In this document: positions 59,441 to 64,000 of the stretch, piece after piece | Position numbering within the stretch: the stretch's first letter is position 1 | Layout: each line of letters begins with the position of its first letter | NCBI GenBank assembly: GCA_016785225.1 | Contig: JAFBJZ010000613.1 | Span: 1-64,000 of the forward strand | Length of the DNA: 64,000 nucleotides | DNA from: Psettodes erumei | Lineage: Eukaryota; Chordata; Actinopteri; Pleuronectiformes; Psettodidae | Direction of reading: 5' to 3' | Notes under the pieces: model-generated | Databases searched by the model: none | Told to the model about the DNA's origin: nothing | Seen by the model: only the letters and a program-made list of their open reading frames with translations | Program-made: the position numbers and the translations under genes

Positions 59441-59930
59441 CTCGCTTTAAGAAAGAAAATCCCCTTTGCTGGGTTGCTGTTGACAAACACTGGCTTAAGC
59501 GGGCGGACGACAGGTTGTTGCTCGTGATCGTGAATAAACGTACCTGTTAGAAATCCACAAACGAGCCGACAAACGCGATGTCCATGTTTGTGGGAGGAGT
59601 GGTGGTGGTCGTCAACAGCCTCGGTCGATCCAGAGATGTTTTTTTGTTTGTTTTTAACAGAAAAACAGGCTGTCAGGAGAGATTAGAAAGCGGGATGTTC
59701 AGGCTCCTTTCAGAGCGACACCGAGCGACCGCTGAGGTTCGCTACCTGTTAGGAAAAACACACTGGAAAATACACGGTAAACGCCCTCCAGCGTGCGTCT
59801 GTTCGCCAGGGAGACCCGACGGAAATGAAACCCCCGGTGTTCATTCATTGCCCGCCATTTCCGAGCTTCAGTTCGGTATTAAAACAGACGAAATAGACAC
59901 AAACAAACAGAAAAAGTAACGCGTATCCGT

Positions 59931-60125
59931 GCGTGGTCCCTGGTTGGCGGCGCGACAATCTGTACTGAGGCTGACGAATCTCCTGACACTGCTCTGAAGC
60001 CCCGCCCCTCTGCCGGCTCCCCCCTCCGCAGGACGTCGCCCAATCGGATGGCTAGTTTAAATTTGGAATTTTGAAGCGGGCCAATTGGAGGTCGTGTTAC
60101 ATAACAATTCCAATAAAGAGGGGAA
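59931..60125. promoter_or_regulatory. CCAAT-rich promoter-like patch
   Basis: Contains a GC box (cccgcccc at 60001), three CCAAT boxes (60040, 60081, 60110), TTTAAA at 60056 and TTTGAA at 60070. This grouping of NF-Y sites about 30-40 bp apart with CHR-like TTTGAA/TTTAAA resembles promoters of cell-cycle genes. Either direction is possible and I find no convincing coding exon beside it. An AATAAA pair on both strands lies at about 60193-60205. Confidence 0.4.
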
Positions 60126-62254
60126 GCTGGTCCATTCTGGTCACTGGCGGAAAATCAGTAGTAAATAGTATTCCTGCATTAGCGTTGTATAAATAAAGTT
60201 TATTAAAAAACAAAACATTATTCCCATTAATGACAGAGGATAATGTATTTTTTTTATTCTTCTACATATCTCCATGTAACGGACCACTTTTATTGTTGAC
60301 ACTAAACATATTTTGCTTTTACTACTTCTGTACTTACCCGTAGTAAGATTTTGACTGCAGGATTTATATTTGTAAAAGAGTATTTTTTAAATTGTGGTAT
60401 TGCTATTTGTAAGTAGATATTCTGAATACCAGAACATGAATGATGTTTATAGACATTCACAGAGTGATACTGTGCATTCATTCAATACATTTAAGTAAAC
60501 AGCTAGCCATTAACTGCTAAACAATTTATTCCCAGTCTGTCTTTAAGCCTTTCAGACCTTTAAAGTGAGCAAATGAAATAATGAAATCACAGAGACATCA
60601 TTGTAAATGGCGAGGGGGGAAAAAACCCTTGAGGCCCACACATATGCTGAGCTCTCCAATTTCCTAACGTTCAACTGGTGGAACATATTTGCCTATCCAT
60701 TATCAACTGTAACAGCAGTGTCCTTAACTTTATTATGGTGACATGTAGGGCATGGCAGCCACATGGGACTCCACAGTGCATGAAAAAAACAGGGCTGCAC
60801 AGCTGATCCGGACAAAGACAAAGGCTGACAGTGTTCTGTTTGCAGGCTACTCCAGCGGCACAATAGATGATAGGACAATAGGTCTCTTTTGACCCATACT
60901 GTGGCGAGGTTTCCCTGGTTTCAGAGAAGAGCTATTGTCTAAAGATCTGGTGCACCCTCGTCCAGACAATGGACAACTTCAACTGATGTAACTGGGACTC
61001 GGCCTAATGTGATGGTAAACATGAGGTTCATATTTGTTTAATGAAATTTGTTTATCAAACCCATACACTATTAATGCAGCAATAGGACTGTATTGATTTC
61101 ACATAAAGTGTGACTGCACATCAGAGAAAAGACTCAGCAGTGATGGCAAAGAAGTATTTGTTTTCCCACACAAACAACCCACAGTCCATATCTCTATGGA
61201 TTACATGTGTGTATAAAAATCCACAAGAAAACTATAAAAAGGTTTTACTGGTTTCTGTTTTTCTTGTTGCTTGGCACACTACACCAGCACAATCTCCTGC
61301 ATGCACAGCACGGCTGGAGTTTAAGGCATGCAGGCAGGGCAGTGTTGTTTTTTATGAATGGCGGCAAAGAGAGGACAGAGTGGTTCAGATCAATGAATGG
61401 TGAACAAAGCTCACTGAGAGGTCATAGTCAGTTTGTAGTCGGCTGTAATGGCTGTTTGTTGTTTAGTGTTTTGTTGTGTTGCTTTGTATGGTTTGAAACA
61501 CGATTTTAACTTATAATTAATTTTACTGAGCATTTTTTCAGCATTTTCTATGAACACTGGCTGCCAATTCCTTTATGGGTGCAGAATCAGAGAGACTGGA
61601 ACATTCAGCCGAAGAGAGATTACAAGCTCTCTCGTGGCAGCAAAATGTTTGGCTGGATTAGGACATCACATGAAGGCCAAGTTCAAAGCGCAGCAGCGTT
61701 CGGATTAGGACAGGTGGAAATGACTCTGCAGCACATGCAAAGTGTGTAAAACTGGTTTTCAACACTGATATAACACATGCGCAAACTCTCACCAGACAAC
61801 ACTACGTCCATCAAAGGCAAAACGACATGTATGAATTCATTCATGAAGGATTTCTCTGTGCTGTAGTTGAGTTTGAAAGTTTAAGAGGATGAGGATCACT
61901 CCCCCCAGCTCCAGGTTGTGTAAGTGGATCTGGCACTGAGTTTGATGACTGGATGAAACCCAGCAGCAGTCAATCTATCAGGCCCGCTGGCCAGCCAGGC
62001 CCTAATTGGAACACAATGAACACCGGAGAGGATGTTCTTTCTATTTGTGAACCAAGATGCGTCAGTGAAGCAGTGTTCATTAACTTCCAAACTGGGAATG
62101 AGGACTGTAATCTTTTAGCGGCTGGCAGCTAAATTCTGATCCAATAAATGCTCTAGATTTTAATGAAGTCTGGTTAATTCATCTCACTAATGCAGCGGAA
62201 ACAACATAAAAGGTATAAAACAGCTTTAACACTGAAGTCTACTTTCAGTATTAT
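60126..62254. other. intergenic or intronic DNA, nothing recognised
   Basis: More AT-rich and CpG-poorer than 35-60 kb. No exon with convincing splice signals seen. Confidence 0.6.
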
Positions 62255-62545
62255 AGTTTGACATTTTGGGAATGACACATATATGTCATATCATATCAAA
62301 ATGTAAGGGCCCAGGAGGTCACTGCACCCAGCCCAGAGTCTTTGCGCTAAGCTACGCTAACTGACTGCCAGCTACAGATTTACTCCACAGACTATAGACT
62401 GAGAATAAAACTTCTCATCTAGCACTCGGCAAGAAAGCAAATAAGTGTTATTTGCCCAGAACTATTCCTTTAAAATTAAGCTACAGCCAGGAGAAAGTTA
62501 GCTAAGCCTAGCATAAAGATGGGAAAAGGGAGATATAACTGTAAA
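62255..62545. repeat. rearranged copy of a dispersed repeat resembling a common fish family
   Basis: It starts agtttgacattttgggaa, later shows tgccgag-related tagcactcggcaagaaagc and cagaactattcctttaa in the opposite orientation, then gctacagcca and ttagctaagcctagcataaa. The parts look like one element whose 5' portion is also present inverted. Related remnant at 12228-12310. Confidence 0.5.
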
Positions 62546-64000
62546 TATGCATATTTCTGAAGCTCCTTTAAAGATAGAACAACAGAGTAATTGGGCTTTG
62601 GGAATTTACATGCTGTATCTACTGAGCTGCTGATGTGAAATCAGATCCTGCCGCTCCGTCTCTAACCGCAGGCTTCATATGTCAAATGCACGGATGTGCG
62701 GCTATTCAAATGTACAATTCTGGTTTTGTTCCTTTTGTACAGAGCGCAGTTTACCTGAAGCCTACTTTCTGCGGCCAGCCCCCTCCTCTGTTCCCTTGAC
62801 GAAGCACCACAAAGCCGCAGCATGTGAAAACGACGAGGCTTTTTGTCCCCTTCTCGCTTTCAACAAACCCTGCGTGGAGGTGAAAGACAACGGCCTCTGG
62901 GTTCCCAGGGCAATGTGGGGGGCATCGGCGCAGGGATAAGTTAACCACGACAGCCGAGCGCTGATGTTTTTCGATAAGGAGGCATGGGGTTGCAGCCGGA
63001 GGTACAACGGGGGTCTTTGTGGCTCAAGATGTGCAGGTAGAACACAAGTAAAAGGCTGTGTAATTTGTTGAGCTTCTTTTCGTCCTTCTTATCTGCCTCC
63101 TCTGCACCTGAGGGGTCAGGGACAAGTGCTAAAACCTGACGAACTCAGGGCTCCTCTGAACGGCTGGGGGGGGAGGTGTCGTTTACGACTACACACGAGA
63201 AACCCGAGAGCATTTTGGAGGCACAAAATGAAAACCCAGTGCTCCGAACCTCCCAGAATTCTCTTTTGTTTGCAGTCACTCGTATCATCCACACAGCAAC
63301 TCATTTCTCAGGTCATTTCACTTGAAGAGGCCCTGTGGCAGGAGCTGGACTGCTACCTTTGGCTTAGAGACGTGTTGGTGAAAAGACTTGACTTTTGAAT
63401 TACACAAAAATGTCTGGAACCGCTACGATGACAATATGTTATCTGTAATTCAGCCTTCTCTGCAGACCCTGGTGGTCTTGCCACGGAGCAGTGAGGGGTG
63501 CGCACGGGTTAAGTGGCGAACTCTTCTCCCCCGAAAACAAACACAAGAAACCTTAAATTTCTTTCCCCCATCTTTTAGCGGAGCTGTTGTCGTAATTACT
63601 AATCACCTCCGCTCTTTACATCATTATATTAATTCCTGTGTGTGATGGCTGTTTGGAGTTTCAGGTGATTAAGAGTAAAGAGTGCGTAGCCGCGTGATAA
63701 CTCTCCTCGAGTGCACGCCGTGTGAAGTCAGCCATGTTCTGGCCCGTCTGTGGCCATGCACAGTTGACTCCTCACCCCGACTGTGGCAACAGATCATAGA
63801 GAATACCCTAGTGTGTATGTTTGTGTGTGTCGCATGTATGTTGGTCTGCAGGTATTTTGATTTCTAGCCTTTACACTGAGAAAGGACCATAAACCTTGTG
63901 AAAAGACATCAGCCCCAATGTTTATTTATTTGAGATTCAGTGCAATGAGGACGTTTCTTTCTTAAATGCCTGCTTAAAGCTGCAAACAAATAGACGTAGT
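62546..64000. other. right edge, nothing recognised
   Basis: Short frames only; none shows a domain motif or a consistent set of splice sites. Confidence 0.6.

Larger units (their letters stand above)
52901..59930. other. upstream DNA without a recognised gene
   Basis: About 7 kb rich in microsatellites and (CCA)n/(CCG) short tracts (for example 53374-53397). Longer frames here are low-complexity reads through GA or CA repeats. No exon recognised. Confidence 0.6.

Noticed and set aside
62679..62939. 86-residue plus-strand frame near the right edge
   Set aside because: No motif; antisense frames of equal length exist.
34991..64000. Search for PRTFDC1-like exons expected upstream of ARHGAP21 in mammals
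   Set aside because: No HPRT-type motif was seen on either strand, so the mammalian neighbour is absent or lies beyond the window.

Overview
The window comes from a vertebrate nuclear genome, most likely a ray-finned (teleost) fish. Compact introns with clean GT-AG sites split one long gene into 24 coding exons. Long (CA)n, (GA)n and (TC)n microsatellites are frequent, CpG-rich islands are small and scattered, and dispersed repeats resemble ones common in fish genomes. There is no bacterial-style gene organisation.

The window is dominated by one minus-strand gene, the orthologue of the Rho GTPase-activating protein ARHGAP21 (closer to ARHGAP21 than to ARHGAP23). I reconstructed 24 coding exons from the start codon at 34503 down to the stop codon at 1124-1126. 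All phases agree and the reading frame is 6177 nt, about 2058 residues. In order it encodes an N-terminal extension (1-104), a PDZ domain (about 129-250), a very large Ser/Pro-rich linker exon (251-914), a PH / ARF-binding domain (about 1022-1135), a RhoGAP domain (about 1247-1440, arginine finger Arg1284) and a Ser-rich tail from one large exon (1496-2058). Fish often carry two copies (arhgap21a and b); I cannot tell which this is.

Layout. 1-1123: seven copies of a ~168-bp AT-rich tandem repeat that run right up to the stop codon. 1124-11102: the densely packed 3' half of the gene (PH, GAP and tail). 11103-15486: an intron holding a CpG-rich island with a possible small plus-strand transcript and a decayed tRNA-like element. 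15487-17479: the 2-kb linker exon. 17480-34191: PDZ exons separated by long introns, with a possible internal alternative first exon at 18268-18366. 34192-34990: first coding exon and CpG-rich 5' region, flanked by long (CT)n and (CA)n tracts. 34991-64000: about 29 kb of upstream DNA without a recognisable protein-coding gene. This stretch holds many microsatellites, CpG-rich patches, several RFX X-box-like palindromes, a good candidate for a distal alternative first exon of the same gene (52445-52528), and a CCAAT-box-rich promoter-like patch near 60.0-60.1 kb.

The most interesting signals are the two candidate alternative first exons, both in phase 0 with the exon they would join; the two start codons 5 nt apart opening different long frames in exon 1; the tandem array whose palindromic core appears in both orientations and which meets the gene exactly at its stop codon; and the CpG-island unit nested in the antisense direction. 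No prokaryotic, viral or CRISPR system is visible.
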